A stretch of 37,897 nucleotides of DNA from Candidatus Tityobacter terrigena. Its GTDB lineage: Bacteria > Vulcanimicrobiota > Vulcanimicrobiia > Vulcanimicrobiales > Vulcanimicrobiaceae. Positions 1-9,700 of this stretch are shown here, piece by piece. The stretch is from contig PMHO01000054.1 of NCBI GenBank assembly GCA_003156715.1, forward strand, positions 146,904 through 184,800, written 5' to 3'. The stretch's first letter is position 1. The number at the start of each line of letters is the position of its first letter. The notes below the pieces were generated by a model. That model did no database searches. It had not been told where the DNA came from and worked only from the letters and a program-made list of their open reading frames with translations. A program made the translations under genes and the position numbers.

Positions 1-36
1 CCGAAATCGGCGTGGGGTGGTCGTTTTGCTCCGAGC

Positions 37-115
37 GCGGCCCTCCGCTTCGCGTTCGGGGGGTTACTGCGAAGGGGCGGAGTGCAGCGGCCCTCCGCTT
101 CCCGTTCGGGGGATT
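37..115. repeat. Tandemly spaced 29-bp direct repeat
   Basis: Two copies of a 29-bp G+C-rich unit at 37-65 and 87-115 differ at only two positions (27 of 29 identical) and are 50 bp apart start to start. The unit begins GCGGCCCTCCGCTT and ends in a run of G. The repeat lies directly upstream of the Lrp-type gene. Its role is unknown; it could be a piece of a longer extragenic repeat family cut by the window edge. No gene is supported in positions 1-180. Confidence 0.6.
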
Positions 116-180
116 GTTGCGAGTGGGCCTGGGGAAGTGGGGCTAGGCTGGGTGTTGGGGGGGTGGCGAATGGGGCGGGG

Positions 181-456
181 ATGATTACTGCGTTTATTAT
201 GCTTACGGTGGCGCCGGGGATGGTGAAGCCGCTGGCGGAGAGGTTGCTCGAGGTTGGGGGTGTTACGGAGGTTTATAGTGTGGCGGGGCCTTTTGATTTG
301 GTGGCGATCGTGCGGGTGAAAGAGCACGAGATGCTGGCGGATCTGGTCACCGAACGAATTGCGAACTTGGAAGGTGTGGTGCGGACCGAGACCCTGACGG
401 CGTTTCGCGCCTACTCGAAGCGCGATTTGGGCTTGATGTGGGACATCGGGGAGTAG
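181..456 (+). CDS. Stand-alone Lrp/AsnC ligand-binding (RAM) domain protein
   Basis: This 91-residue protein consists only of the alpha/beta ligand-binding domain of Lrp/AsnC regulators (RAM or AsnC_trans_reg fold). It has no DNA-binding helix-turn-helix. The hallmark core is visible: an N-terminal strand (ITAFIMLTV), a helix with 'LLEVGGVTEVYSVAGPFDLVAIV', here residues about 24-43, and a C-terminal 'GVVRTETLTAF' strand. The ATG at 181 is chosen because the domain starts there; the open frame continues upstream to 82 only through low-complexity Gly/Arg-rich sequence. Such single-domain proteins form ring-like oligomers that bind amino acids in some archaea and bacteria. What it senses or partners here is unknown. 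It is followed by an 82-bp gap before the next gene. Confidence 0.8.
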   Translation: MITAFIMLTVAPGMVKPLAERLLEVGGVTEVYSVAGPFDLVAIVRVKEHEMLADLVTERIANLEGVVRTETLTAFRAYSKRDLGLMWDIGE

Positions 457-495
457 CTGCCTTCAGACATTTTTCAGGCTAACCTCATAGGCTCT

Positions 496-512
496 CGGGG
501 TATCTCGCCCCG
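496..512 (+). promoter_or_regulatory. Short hairpin in leader of the beta-propeller gene
   Basis: CGGGG at 496-500 pairs with CCCCG at 508-512 across a 7-nt loop, between the Lrp-type gene and the next start codon. No T tract follows. It may be a weak terminator of the upstream gene or a leader structure; it could also be chance in G+C-rich DNA. Confidence 0.25.
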
Positions 513-538
513 TGCTTTGCCATTGAGGAGAGCTTTCT

Positions 539-1678
539 ATGTTAAGAGCAACTGTTGCGCGAACGCTGACGGCCGTTGGAGCCGCGGGGTTCCTTGTCGC
601 GACCTTTGGCGCAGCGAACGCGTCACCCCGGCCCGCGCCGCCCGCAGCGGCGAACGTGCACCCGGAAACGTCGGTTACCAAACAACTCAACGCGATCGTC
701 ACGATCGGCTCGACCGTCGATCCGATCAACGGCGATCAAAACCCCTACGGCCTTGCGATCGCGCCGGTGACGGCGGGAGCCATTCACCAAGGCGATCTCA
801 TCATCTGCAATTTCAACGACGGCAATCCGTTCAACATTCAAGGACTCGGCACGACGATCGAAGATCTGTCGCCGGTTCCGGGGTCGTCGCCGACCAGAAT
901 TTCTCAAGATCCGCGGCTGACCGGCTGCGATGCGCTCGCTTTGGATCCGAAAGGGTTCATCTGGGCGGCGGCTCTGGATGCCAACGACAACCCGATCGTA
1001 TCCCCGAGCGGCTCGCTCGTAACGAGCCTACCCGGCTTTTCGTGGGGCGGTCCCTGGGGCCAAGCCTATAGCGGAACACCGGAGCCGCGCAGAACGGGCG
1101 CCTTCTACGAGAGCAACTCGCTCGACGGCAGCATCGTGCGCATCAACCTCACCGACGCCGGCGGCATCTCGTTCACAAAGATCGTCACCGGATTCCCCGT
1201 CAACCATGGAGTCCCAGGCACGATCTTGGGGCCCTCCGGCTTAACCTACGACATGGTCCATGACGTCTTGTTCGTCGTCGACGGCATGAACAACACGGTC
1301 TATTCGCTCTTCGCTCCTGGAAAGATCGTCAAGGACGGGATTACGATCGCTCCCAACGGCAGCGTCGGCGGTCCCTCGGCGTCGGCGCTTCGCGTGGTCT
1401 TCTCGGGAGCGCCTCTCAACGCGCCGATCAGCGCGGCGCTGCTCTACAACGGCAACCTCGTGGTCGGCAATACGACAAACAATCGGCTCGTCGAAATCTC
1501 GACGCCGTACGGACGCGTTTTGCATACGGTCAACCTGGATACGGGAGCCGCGGGCGCGTTATTCGGAATCGTAGCGACCGGCACGTCGGCCGCCACGACC
1601 AAGATCTACTTCAACGACGACAACACCAACACGGTAGACGTGCTAGAGCAAAATACGTCCTCGATTCAACGGCGCTAG
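539..1678 (+). CDS. Secreted beta-propeller (NHL/SMP-30-like) protein
   Basis: This 379-residue protein has an N-terminal signal peptide: basic MLRATVAR, a hydrophobic stretch, then an A-N-A-S cleavage-like site near residue 30. The mature part is rich in short beta-strand repeats with the feel of an NHL or SMP-30/gluconolactonase propeller, for example 'GLTYDMVHDVLFVVDGMNNT' and 'LLYNGNLVVGNTTNNRLVEI', in which each blade carries a hydrophobic VxDxxNN-type strand. The ATG at 539 has a GAGGAG ribosome-binding site at 525-530. It is presumably exported to the periplasm or surface. No catalytic residues could be assigned, so a binding or scaffold role is as likely as an enzyme. It appears monocistronic, with a strong hairpin downstream. 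Confidence 0.7.
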   Translation: MLRATVARTLTAVGAAGFLVATFGAANASPRPAPPAAANVHPETSVTKQLNAIVTIGSTVDPINGDQNPYGLAIAPVTAGAIHQGDLIICNFNDGNPFNIQGLGTTIEDLSPVPGSSPTRISQDPRLTGCDALALDPKGFIWAAALDANDNPIVSPSGSLVTSLPGFSWGGPWGQAYSGTPEPRRTGAFYESNSLDGSIVRINLTDAGGISFTKIVTGFPVNHGVPGTILGPSGLTYDMVHDVLFVVDGMNNTVYSLFAPGKIVKDGITIAPNGSVGGPSASALRVVFSGAPLNAPISAALLYNGNLVVGNTTNNRLVEISTPYGRVLHTVNLDTGAAGALFGIVATGTSAATTKIYFNDDNTNTVDVLEQNTSSIQRR

Positions 1679-1719
1679 CGGCCGGCGCCGGCAGGCTGGA
1701 CTGGCAAGTCCCCCAAAGC

Positions 1720-1751
1720 GACCGCGCGGCCGGCAGGTTGGCCGCGCGGTC
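1720..1751 (+). terminator. Perfect 12-bp stem hairpin after the propeller gene
   Basis: GACCGCGCGGCC at 1720-1731 is followed by an 8-nt loop and its exact complement GGCCGCGCGGTC at 1740-1751. There is no T tract, so classical intrinsic termination is uncertain. It lies 41 bp after the stop codon and 90 bp before the cysteine synthase start, where a terminator or 3'-end stabilising structure is expected. Confidence 0.5.
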
Positions 1752-1842
1752 GAGGTGGGCGAACGAACGTTCGGGAAGCTGAGGCGCAGCCTCCGTCCCG
1801 CACACGCGGTTATGGGCGGCAGCCTCTCCTAGGAGTTCCGCT

Positions 1843-2805
1843 GTGGCACGCATCTACGACAACCTGGCCGATACGTTCGGCAATACCCCTCTGGTCAAAA
1901 TTCCACGGATCAATAAGGGCATCGCCGGGACCGTGCTCGTCAAGTTGGAGTCCTTCAACCCGGCAGGGAGCGTAAAGGACCGCATCGGCGTCTCGATGAT
2001 CGAAGCTGCCGAACGCGAGGGCCGGCTGCGCCCCGACACGGTCATCATCGAACCGACCAGCGGCAACACGGGCATTGCGCTCGCGTTCGTCGCTGCAGCG
2101 AAGGGATATCCCATCATCCTGACCATGCCCGAGACGATGACGATCGAGCGTCGCAATCTGCTCAAGGCGTACGGCGCACAACTCGTTCTGACGCCCGGAG
2201 CCGAAGGGATGCCCGGGGCGATTCGCCGCGCCAAAGAAATCCACGACAGCGATCCCACAAAATATTTCATGCCTCAACAATTCGACAACCCGGCTAACCC
2301 CGAAATCCACCGTCGCACCACGGCCGAGGAGATCTGGCGCGATACCGACGGCAAAGTCGACGTCTTGGTTTCGGCCGTCGGCACGGGCGGGACCATTACC
2401 GGCGTCGGCGAGGTGATCAAGTCCCGCAACCCGCAATTCTACGTGGTGGCCGTCGAACCGGACGCATCGCCCGTTCTGTCGGGCGGCAAACCGGGGCCGC
2501 ACAAAATCCAGGGAACCGGCGCGGGCTTCGTGCCGTCGATTCTGAACACGCACGTTTACGACGAAGTCATTCGCGTTACCAATGAAGACGCGATCGCAAT
2601 GACGCGCCGCGCTGCGCGCGAAGAAGGCATGCTGCTCGGGATTTCAGCCGGGGCTAACATCTGGGCCGCGCTGCAAGTCGCCGCACGCCCGCAGTTTGCG
2701 GGCAAGACGATCGTCACGATCGGTTGCGACACGGGCGAGCGCTACCTCTCGAACCCGGTCTTCGCCGAGCAGGACGAGCGAATCGTCGAGGCCGCCCTCG
2801 CCTAG
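1843..2805 (+). CDS. cysK: Cysteine synthase (O-acetylserine sulfhydrylase)
   Basis: This enzyme makes L-cysteine from O-acetylserine and sulfide with pyridoxal phosphate in the cytoplasm. The 320-residue protein has the usual length of the CysK/CysM family. The PLP-binding lysine is K45 in the SVKDRIG motif; the substrate loop TSGNTG is at residues 72-77; the glycine-rich phosphate loop GTGGTITG is near residue 180. The early NTPLVKI motif is also typical. The start is a GTG at 1843 with AGGAG at 1831-1835, 7 nt upstream. The gene ends in a clear intrinsic terminator before the peptidase gene, so it seems transcribed alone. CysK and CysM cannot be separated with certainty, but the motifs fit CysK best. 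Confidence 0.95.
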   Translation: MARIYDNLADTFGNTPLVKIPRINKGIAGTVLVKLESFNPAGSVKDRIGVSMIEAAEREGRLRPDTVIIEPTSGNTGIALAFVAAAKGYPIILTMPETMTIERRNLLKAYGAQLVLTPGAEGMPGAIRRAKEIHDSDPTKYFMPQQFDNPANPEIHRRTTAEEIWRDTDGKVDVLVSAVGTGGTITGVGEVIKSRNPQFYVVAVEPDASPVLSGGKPGPHKIQGTGAGFVPSILNTHVYDEVIRVTNEDAIAMTRRAAREEGMLLGISAGANIWAALQVAARPQFAGKTIVTIGCDTGERYLSNPVFAEQDERIVEAALA

Positions 2806-2831
2806 TTCGATGCGCAGGAGATCCAAGGCGA

Positions 2832-2871
2832 TTGAGGGCCCGACCCATAGGGGAGGGTCCCTCAACTTTTT
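2832..2871 (+). terminator. Intrinsic terminator of cysK
   Basis: TTGAGGG at 2832-2838 pairs with CCCTCAA at 2859-2865, extended inside by ACCC/GGGT around a small bulge. The stem is followed by C and then TTTTT at 2867-2871. This is the best Rho-independent terminator in the window. It sits 27 bp after the cysK stop and only 20 bp before the start codon of the peptidase gene, so that gene needs its own promoter or read-through. Confidence 0.8.
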
Positions 2872-2890
2872 CGCAAGAATGGAGAACAGC

Positions 2891-5590
2891 ATGTTCCTAC
2901 GGGCACGCCGCTCTATCGCGGCAGCGATCGGTGTCGCGCTTGCGGCGGTGCCGGCAAGTCAAGCATTTTCTCAAGTACCGGCGGCGCCATCCGCCGCGCC
3001 GGCCGGGGACGTCACCCGAGCCACGCTCGACAATGGCCTGCGCGTCATCATCGTTCGCGATCCGCTGGCGCCGGTCGTTACCGTCTACGACAATTACCTC
3101 GTCGGTGCCGACGAAACGCCGCCCGGCTTCCCCGGGATGGCCCACGCGCAGGAGCATATGGCTTTCCGCGGCTGCGACGGCGTCAACGCCGATCAGACCT
3201 CGGCGATCTTCGCACAACTCGGCGGGGACGGGGACGCGGATACGCAGCAAACGATCACCCAATACTTCGAAACGGTCCCGGCCGCCGACCTCGACGTCGC
3301 ATTGCATCTGGACGCCGCCTGCATGAAAGGCATCACTGACTCCGAGGAGCAGTGGAAGCAAGAGCGCGGCGCGATCGAGCAAGAGGTCGCGCAAGACCTT
3401 TCCAATCCGGTCTACAAGGCCTTCGTGCGCATCGACGAGGACGTCTTCGCCGGCACGCCCTACGCGCACGACGCGCTCGGTACGCGGGAGTCGTTCGACA
3501 AGACGACCGGTGCGTTGCTCGAGAAGTTTTACCGCACCTGGTACGCGCCGAACAATGCGGTGCTCGTGATTAGCGGCGACGTCGATGCGCGAGCGACGCT
3601 CAACCTGGTCAACCAGCTCTACGCGCCGATTCCGCGCAGGGAGATCGGGACGCGCCCCACGGTCGACATCAAGCCGGTCAAAGCGGATTCGTTCACGCTC
3701 GACAGCGATCTCCCGGTGCCCCTCGCGGTCGTTGGGTACCGGTTGCCCGGCAGCGACGATCCCGACTTCGCTGCAGCCAACGTACTGGTCGACGTCCTTG
3801 CCAGCAAGCGCGGCGACCTTTACGGTTTGGTTCCGCAGGGCAAAGCGCTCGATGCGAGCATGCAGATCGCTTCGCCTTTCCCCAAGGCCACGCTCGCTCT
3901 GGCCTACACCGAGCTCGCGCCGAACGCCGACACGAAAGCTTCGATCGCCGATATACGCAGCATCGTCAACCGCTATCTCAAGGACGGGTTTCCGGCGGAT
4001 TTAGTCGAAGCGGCGAAAACCGCGGAGGTCGCGCAGGATCAGTTCAACCGGAACTCGATCGGCGACCTTGCCGGCGCCTGGTCCGAGGCCGTTGCAGCGG
4101 AGGGTCGCAGTTCGCCCGACGACGACGTCGATGCGATCCGGAAGGTCACCGTCGATGACGTCAATCGGGTCGCGCGTCAGTATCTGCTCGACAACGCTTC
4201 GGTCGACGTCGTTCTGGCTCCGCGCCCATCGGGCAATCCGGTTGCCTCGAAGGGCTTCGGCGGTGGTGAAACGACGACGTCGGCGCCGACCAAACCGGTC
4301 GTCCTTCCCGATTGGGCGAGCGCCAAGCTCGCCAACGTGCAAGTCCCGAACGCGACGCTTTCGCCCGACGACCAGCGTCTGCCCAACGGCGTGCGCCTCA
4401 TCGTGCAGCCGGAGACGACGAGCGATACGGTAACGGTGGTCGGAGAGATCGCGCACCAAGATGCGCTGCAGGCTCCGCCCGGTAAGGAGGGTGTCGGCCA
4501 GGTCCTCGGCAGCTTGTTCTCATATGGCACGACGACCCTCGACCGGCTCGCCTTTCAAAAAGCGCTCGATGACATCGGGGCGCAACTCGATGCCGGCACG
4601 AGCTTCTCGCTACACGTCCTCAAGTCGAAGTTCGATCGAGGCGTCGAATTGCTCGCCGGCGACGAGCTTCATCCGGGGCTCCCGGCTTCGGCGTTCGCCG
4701 TCGTTCAGACCCAGGTCGAAGCCGGCCTCCAAGGCGAGATGCAAAGCCCGGCTTTCTTGGCGCAACGCGCCATCGGGAAGGCGACGCTTCCCCCGGGCGA
4801 TCCGGGCTTACGAGAGGCGACCCCCAAGACGGTCGCAGCCTTAAGCCTCGATGATGTCAAGGCATACCACGGCCAGCTTTTCCGCCCTGACGTCACGACC
4901 ATCGTCGTGATCGGTAATGTGACCGTCGACGAGGCGCGCTCGACGATCCTCAAATACTTCGGCGACTGGAAAGCCGACGGGCCGCGACCGGCGCTCGACT
5001 TGCCGCCGGTCCCGCTCAACAAGCCGGCCGCTGCAGTCGTTCCCGACAGGAGCCGCGTTCAAGACGAAGCGACCCTGGTCGAGAACGTCGCGCTGACCCG
5101 CAAGAACCCCGACTACTATGCCTTTGAGCTCGGCGATCACGTCTTGGGCGGCGGTTTTTACGCCACCCGCTTGTACCACGATTTGCGCCAAGTGGCAGGC
5201 TTGGTTTACAGCGTCGAAAACCGGCTCAATGCCGGTAAGACGCGCTCGACCTACGTCGTCAGCTACGCGTGCGATCCGCCCAACGTCTCGAAGGCCCGCC
5301 TGCTCGCCGAGCGCGATCTTCACGCGATGCAAACGCGCGACGTGACCGCCGCCGAACTGCAGCAGGCCAAGGCGATTCTGTTGCGGCAGCTTCCGCTGCG
5401 TGACGCGAGCGAAGACGCGGTGGCGGCTGCGTTCGCGCGCTACTCGCTGGCCGAACTGCCGCTCGACGAAGCGCACCGGGCGGCGCTCATCTATGCCAAG
5501 CTAACCGCCGCCGACATTCGCGCTGCCTTCAAAAAATACGTCCGCACGAGTTCCTTCGTTCAGGTCGTGACCGGTCCGAATCCCAGTTAG
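2891..5590 (+). CDS. Secreted M16-family zinc metallopeptidase (two fused halves)
   Basis: This 899-residue protein is an M16 (pitrilysin/processing-peptidase-like) protease. A signal peptide covers about residues 1-28. The inverted zinc motif HxxEH is H85-A-Q-E88-H89, and E165 in EQEVAQ is at the right distance (75 residues between) for the third zinc ligand, so the N-terminal half should be active. The C-terminal half (about 490-899) repeats the fold without HxxEH but keeps the GGGFYATRLYHDLR and GLVYSV elements that shape the substrate cavity. The two-half architecture is normal for secreted single-chain M16 peptidases, which degrade peptides in the periplasm. The ATG at 2891 has GGAG at 2881-2884; ATG 2879 is an alternative with no such site. 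The asparaginase gene follows after 30 bp and may be co-transcribed. Confidence 0.93.
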   Translation: MFLRARRSIAAAIGVALAAVPASQAFSQVPAAPSAAPAGDVTRATLDNGLRVIIVRDPLAPVVTVYDNYLVGADETPPGFPGMAHAQEHMAFRGCDGVNADQTSAIFAQLGGDGDADTQQTITQYFETVPAADLDVALHLDAACMKGITDSEEQWKQERGAIEQEVAQDLSNPVYKAFVRIDEDVFAGTPYAHDALGTRESFDKTTGALLEKFYRTWYAPNNAVLVISGDVDARATLNLVNQLYAPIPRREIGTRPTVDIKPVKADSFTLDSDLPVPLAVVGYRLPGSDDPDFAAANVLVDVLASKRGDLYGLVPQGKALDASMQIASPFPKATLALAYTELAPNADTKASIADIRSIVNRYLKDGFPADLVEAAKTAEVAQDQFNRNSIGDLAGAWSEAVAAEGRSSPDDDVDAIRKVTVDDVNRVARQYLLDNASVDVVLAPRPSGNPVASKGFGGGETTTSAPTKPVVLPDWASAKLANVQVPNATLSPDDQRLPNGVRLIVQPETTSDTVTVVGEIAHQDALQAPPGKEGVGQVLGSLFSYGTTTLDRLAFQKALDDIGAQLDAGTSFSLHVLKSKFDRGVELLAGDELHPGLPASAFAVVQTQVEAGLQGEMQSPAFLAQRAIGKATLPPGDPGLREATPKTVAALSLDDVKAYHGQLFRPDVTTIVVIGNVTVDEARSTILKYFGDWKADGPRPALDLPPVPLNKPAAAVVPDRSRVQDEATLVENVALTRKNPDYYAFELGDHVLGGGFYATRLYHDLRQVAGLVYSVENRLNAGKTRSTYVVSYACDPPNVSKARLLAERDLHAMQTRDVTAAELQQAKAILLRQLPLRDASEDAVAAAFARYSLAELPLDEAHRAALIYAKLTAADIRAAFKKYVRTSSFVQVVTGPNPS

Positions 5591-5620
5591 GGTGGTGATG
5601 CCGGGTGCGGCCGGGACGCG

Positions 5621-6667
5621 ATGACGATGGACCACGGAGCACCCTCGGGCGTTCCGGCCGTCTTCGTGACTCGGGGGAGCCGGGTCGAATCGGTGCATGC
5701 GGTTGCCGCCTGCGTCGCCGACGCCGGCGGCCGGCTCGCGCTTGCACTCGGCGACATCGAGACGCCGGTCTATCTGCGGTCGGCGGCCAAGCCCTTCATC
5801 GCGGCCGAGGTGGTCGCGTCGGGCGCCGTCGCGCGTTTCGGCTTTAGCTCGCGCGAACTGGCGGTGATCGCGGCCTCGCACAACGCCGAGCCCTTTCACG
5901 TAGCGGCCGTGCGCTCGATCCTGAGCAAGATCGGCCTGGACGAGTCGGCGCTGCGGTGCGGAGTTCACGCACCGCTGTACGAGCCGGCCGCTCGAGCGCT
6001 GGCCGCCTCGGGGCACGTGCCGGGAGCGATCCACAACAACTGCTCGGGAAAGCACGCCGGCATTCTGGCGGAATGCGTGCACCTCGGTCTTGATACGGCC
6101 GGCTACCTCGCGGCCGGCCATCCCGTGCAGCAGCGCATCCTCGCCTTCTGCGCGCGCGTGTTGGAGGAGCCCCTTCAAACGCTTCCTATCGCGGTCGACG
6201 GCTGCGGCATCCCGGTCTTCGCAACATCGCTGCGCCGAGCGGCGCGGGCCTTCGCACGCCTGGGCGCGTTGGAAAAGCTGGCCGTCGACGACGCGCGCGC
6301 GCTCGGAGCCGTGCGCGACGCGATGGCCGCGGAACCGGCATTCGTAGCGGGAACCGGTCGCTTCGACTCCGCCTTGATCGGCGCCACGGAGGGCCGCGTG
6401 GTCGGGAAGGGGGGCGCCGAAGGCGTGCACGGCGACGCGCTCGGGCGCGAGGGCCTTGGGCTCGTCGTTAAGGTCATCGATGGGAACCGGCGCGCAACCC
6501 CGCCCGCGGTCCTCGCCCTTTTGGACAAAATCGGCGCGCTCGAGCCGGCCGAGCTAGCGGCGCTGAGCGCGTTCGCGCGGCCCGACGTCCGCAACGTCGC
6601 GGGGGACGTGGTCGGCGCGATTGCGGCCCGCGTCCCTGACACAAAAGTTTACGGATCGGCGTCATAG
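5621..6667 (+). CDS. Type II-family (Rhizobium ReAV-like) L-asparaginase
   Basis: This 348-residue protein belongs to the Asparaginase_II family typified by Rhizobium etli ReAV, which is unrelated in fold to E. coli AnsA/AnsB and hydrolyses asparagine to aspartate and ammonia. Recognisable pieces are RSAAKPF near residue 58 (the Ser-x-x-Lys of the active site), NNCSGKHAG near residue 140 (metal-binding Cys and Lys in ReAV) and VDGCGIPVFA near residue 195 (second metal Cys). All known key residues that I could check are present. No signal peptide is seen, so it should be cytoplasmic. The start at 5621 has only a weak upstream GGGA. It may form an operon with the preceding peptidase (30-bp gap) and the following RND gene (37-bp gap); peptide breakdown feeding amino-acid catabolism is a plausible but unproven link. 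Confidence 0.88.
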   Translation: MTMDHGAPSGVPAVFVTRGSRVESVHAVAACVADAGGRLALALGDIETPVYLRSAAKPFIAAEVVASGAVARFGFSSRELAVIAASHNAEPFHVAAVRSILSKIGLDESALRCGVHAPLYEPAARALAASGHVPGAIHNNCSGKHAGILAECVHLGLDTAGYLAAGHPVQQRILAFCARVLEEPLQTLPIAVDGCGIPVFATSLRRAARAFARLGALEKLAVDDARALGAVRDAMAAEPAFVAGTGRFDSALIGATEGRVVGKGGAEGVHGDALGREGLGLVVKVIDGNRRATPPAVLALLDKIGALEPAELAALSAFARPDVRNVAGDVVGAIAARVPDTKVYGSAS

Positions 6668-6704
6668 CTGTGCGCCAATTCTCGCCCACAAAGGCCCTGC
6701 TCGC

Positions 6705-9700
6705 GTGATCGATTTTTTCCTTCGCCGCCCCATCTTCGCGGCGGTTTGCTCCATGATCATCTTGCTCGCCGGGATCGTGACGATTCCGACGCTGCCGATC
6801 GCCCAATTCCCCAAGATCGCGCCGCCGGTCGTTACCGTCTCGGCGACGTATACCGGCGCGAGCGCCCAAGCTGTGGAAGATTCCGTCACGACGCCTCTCG
6901 AGGAGGCGATCAACGGCGTTCAAGGGCTGCGCTACATGTCGTCGCAGTCATCCAACGATGGTTCGTCGACCATCACCTGCACGTTCAACCTCGAGCGCGA
7001 CCTCGACGCCGCGGCCAATGACGTGCAGAATGCGATCGTGACCGCGCAGGCCCAGCTGCCGAACGAGGTCAACCTCGCCGGCGTCACGGTAGGCAAGAAC
7101 GCCGGCAACTTCGTGATGGCGCTCGGACTCTCGTCGAGCGATCCGAATACGAGCTCGCTCTTCCTTTCGAACTACGCGGATCTCTACATCAGCAACGAGC
7201 TCAAGCGCGTCCAAGGCGTCAGCAACGTCGTCATCTTCGGCGAGCGCAAGTACGCGATGCGCCTCTGGCTCGACCCCAAGCGGCTGGCCGATCACGGCGT
7301 GGCGGCGACCGACGTCGTGAACGCGCTTCAAGACCAGAACGTGCAAGTCGCGGCAGGCGCCATCGGGCAAGCTCCGACCAACGGAAACCAGCCGTACGAA
7401 ATGAGCGTCAGGGCGGTCAGCCGGCTGAGCACGCCCGATCAATTCGACCGGCTCATCATCAAGAACACGCCCGACGGCGGCCACGTGTATCTGAGCGACA
7501 TCGGCCATGCCGAGCTCGGTGCCGAGACCTACACCTCCGATCTGCACTTCAACGGGCGCTCGGCGGTGGGTCTGGGCATCGTCGCCCTCCCCACCTCGAA
7601 CGCGTTGGACGTGTCCAAACAAGTGCGGGCCGAGATGAAGCTCATCGCCCAGAAGTTCCCGCGCGGCATGTATTACGACATCGCCTTCGACGCGACGACG
7701 TTCGTGGACGAGTCGATCCACGAGGTCATCATCACGCTGCTCTTCGCGATCGTCCTCGTGGTCGCGGTCATCTATCTTTTCCTTCAAGACTGGCGCACCA
7801 CGCTGATTCCGGCGATAACGATCCCGGTCTCGTTGATCGGAACGTTCGCGCTGATGAAGGTGCTCGGGTTTTCGATCAACACCCTCACCCTCTTCGGGCT
7901 TACGCTTGCGACCGGGCTCGTGGTCGACGATGCGATCGTCGTCATCGAGAACATCGCTCGCTACATACAAGAGAAGAAGATGACACCGCTGGCCGGCGCG
8001 GCCGCCGCGATGAAGGAGATCACCGGCGCAGTCGTGGCGACCTCGCTCGTGCTGCTAGCGGTCTTCGTTCCGGTCGCGTTCTTTCCGGGAACGACCGGCC
8101 AACTCTACAAGCAGTTTGCGTTGACGATCGTTTGCTCGATCACGATCTCGCTTTTCAACGCGCTGACTTTGACGCCAACCCTCTCGGCGCTGCTGCTCGG
8201 GCGTCAGCAGCCCCCGCGCGGCGGCTTTTTTGCCGCGGTCAACTTCGGCATCGCGCGGCTGCGCCGCATGTACCACGCCACGCTGGGTGGCCTGGTTCGA
8301 TTCCGCTTTGCCATCGTCGGCATGTTCGTGCTGGCGCTCGTCCTGACGGGCTTTCTCTTCAAGACGACTCCGACCGGCTTTACGCCCGACGAAGACCAAG
8401 GCTATTTCATCGCGACGGTTCAAGCGCCCGAAGGTTCGTCGATGGACTACACGGAGCGCGTGACCAAACACGTCGAGGAGATCATGCGCAAGCGCCCGGA
8501 TGTCTTGCGCATTTTTGACGTCATCGGGTTCGGTTTCAGCGGTAACGGATCCAACGTGGCCACGATGTTCATCTTGCTCAAAGACTGGCACGACCGGCCG
8601 GGCTTCTCGCACACGGTCTACTCGCTTCTCTACGGACCGGGTGGTCTGGCTTACGACTTCGCGCGCATTCCGGAAGCGCAGATATTTGCTTTCAATCCGC
8701 CTTCGATTCAGGGCGTCGGCAACTTCGGCGGATTCCAGTACGAGCTGCAGGACCAGGGGAACGTCGGTCTCGACAAGCTCGATGCCGTCGCGTATCAGTT
8801 CATGGGCGCGGCCAGCCGAGATCCGAAACTGCGCGGGGTCTTTACGACCTTCCGCAACGACAGCCCGCAGCTCGTGGTCGTGCCCGATCGTGAAAAGGCG
8901 CAGTCGCTCGGGGTTCCGCTCGAGAACATTTTCACGACGATGCAGATCTACCTCGGCTCGCTGTACGTCAACAACTTCGACTACCTCAACCGCTCCTACC
9001 GCGTCTACGTGCAGGCCGATACGGCGTATCGTGCCACCGTCAAGGATCTGCAGAACATCTACGTCGGCTCGAGCAGCGGCGCGATCATGCCGTTAACCAC
9101 GCTCATCACCACGACTCAGGAGAAGAGCGCGCCGGTCATCACGCACTATAATCTCTTCCGCTCGATCGAGCTGAACGGGCAGCCGGGACCGGGCTACGGT
9201 TCGGGCGACGCCATCGCCGAGATGGATCGCCTCGCAGGGCAGTTCGAAACGAACGGCATCGGGCACGAGTGGTCGGGAATCTCCCTCGACGAGATCGAGT
9301 CCGGCAGTCTTTCGGCGTTGATCTTTGCGCTCGGTCTCATCGTCGTCTATCTGGTTTTGGCGGCGCAATACGAAAGCTGGACCGACCCCTTGATCATCCT
9401 GATGTCGGTGCCGCTTGCGATCTTGGGAGCGTTGCTGGCCATCGTCGGGCGCGACATCGTCGCCTCGTTCGTGCCGTCGGTGGGCTTCGTCCTCGCCGAC
9501 GTCTACGCTCAGGTCGGCTTCGTCATGCTGATCGGCTTAGCCAGCAAAAACGCGATTCTGATCGTCGAATTTGCCAACCAGTTGCGCGATCAAGGATACG
9601 ACATCGTCTCGGCCGCCAAGAAGGCCGCCGAAACGCGCCTTCGTCCGATCCTCATGACGTCGTTTGCATTCATCTTCGGCATCATGCCGCTCGTTTTGGC

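Noticed and set aside
1752..1842. Possible SAM or other riboswitch before cysK
   Set aside because: Only a short GAGGC/GCCTC stem (1781-1793) and the palindromes CGAACGTTCG and CTCCTAGGAG are visible; no conserved riboswitch core was recognised and the region is too short for the common classes.
6948..7970. 340-codon minus-strand frame inside the RND gene
   Set aside because: Antisense shadow of conserved AcrB-type sequence; low-complexity Asp/Arg/Val/His protein.
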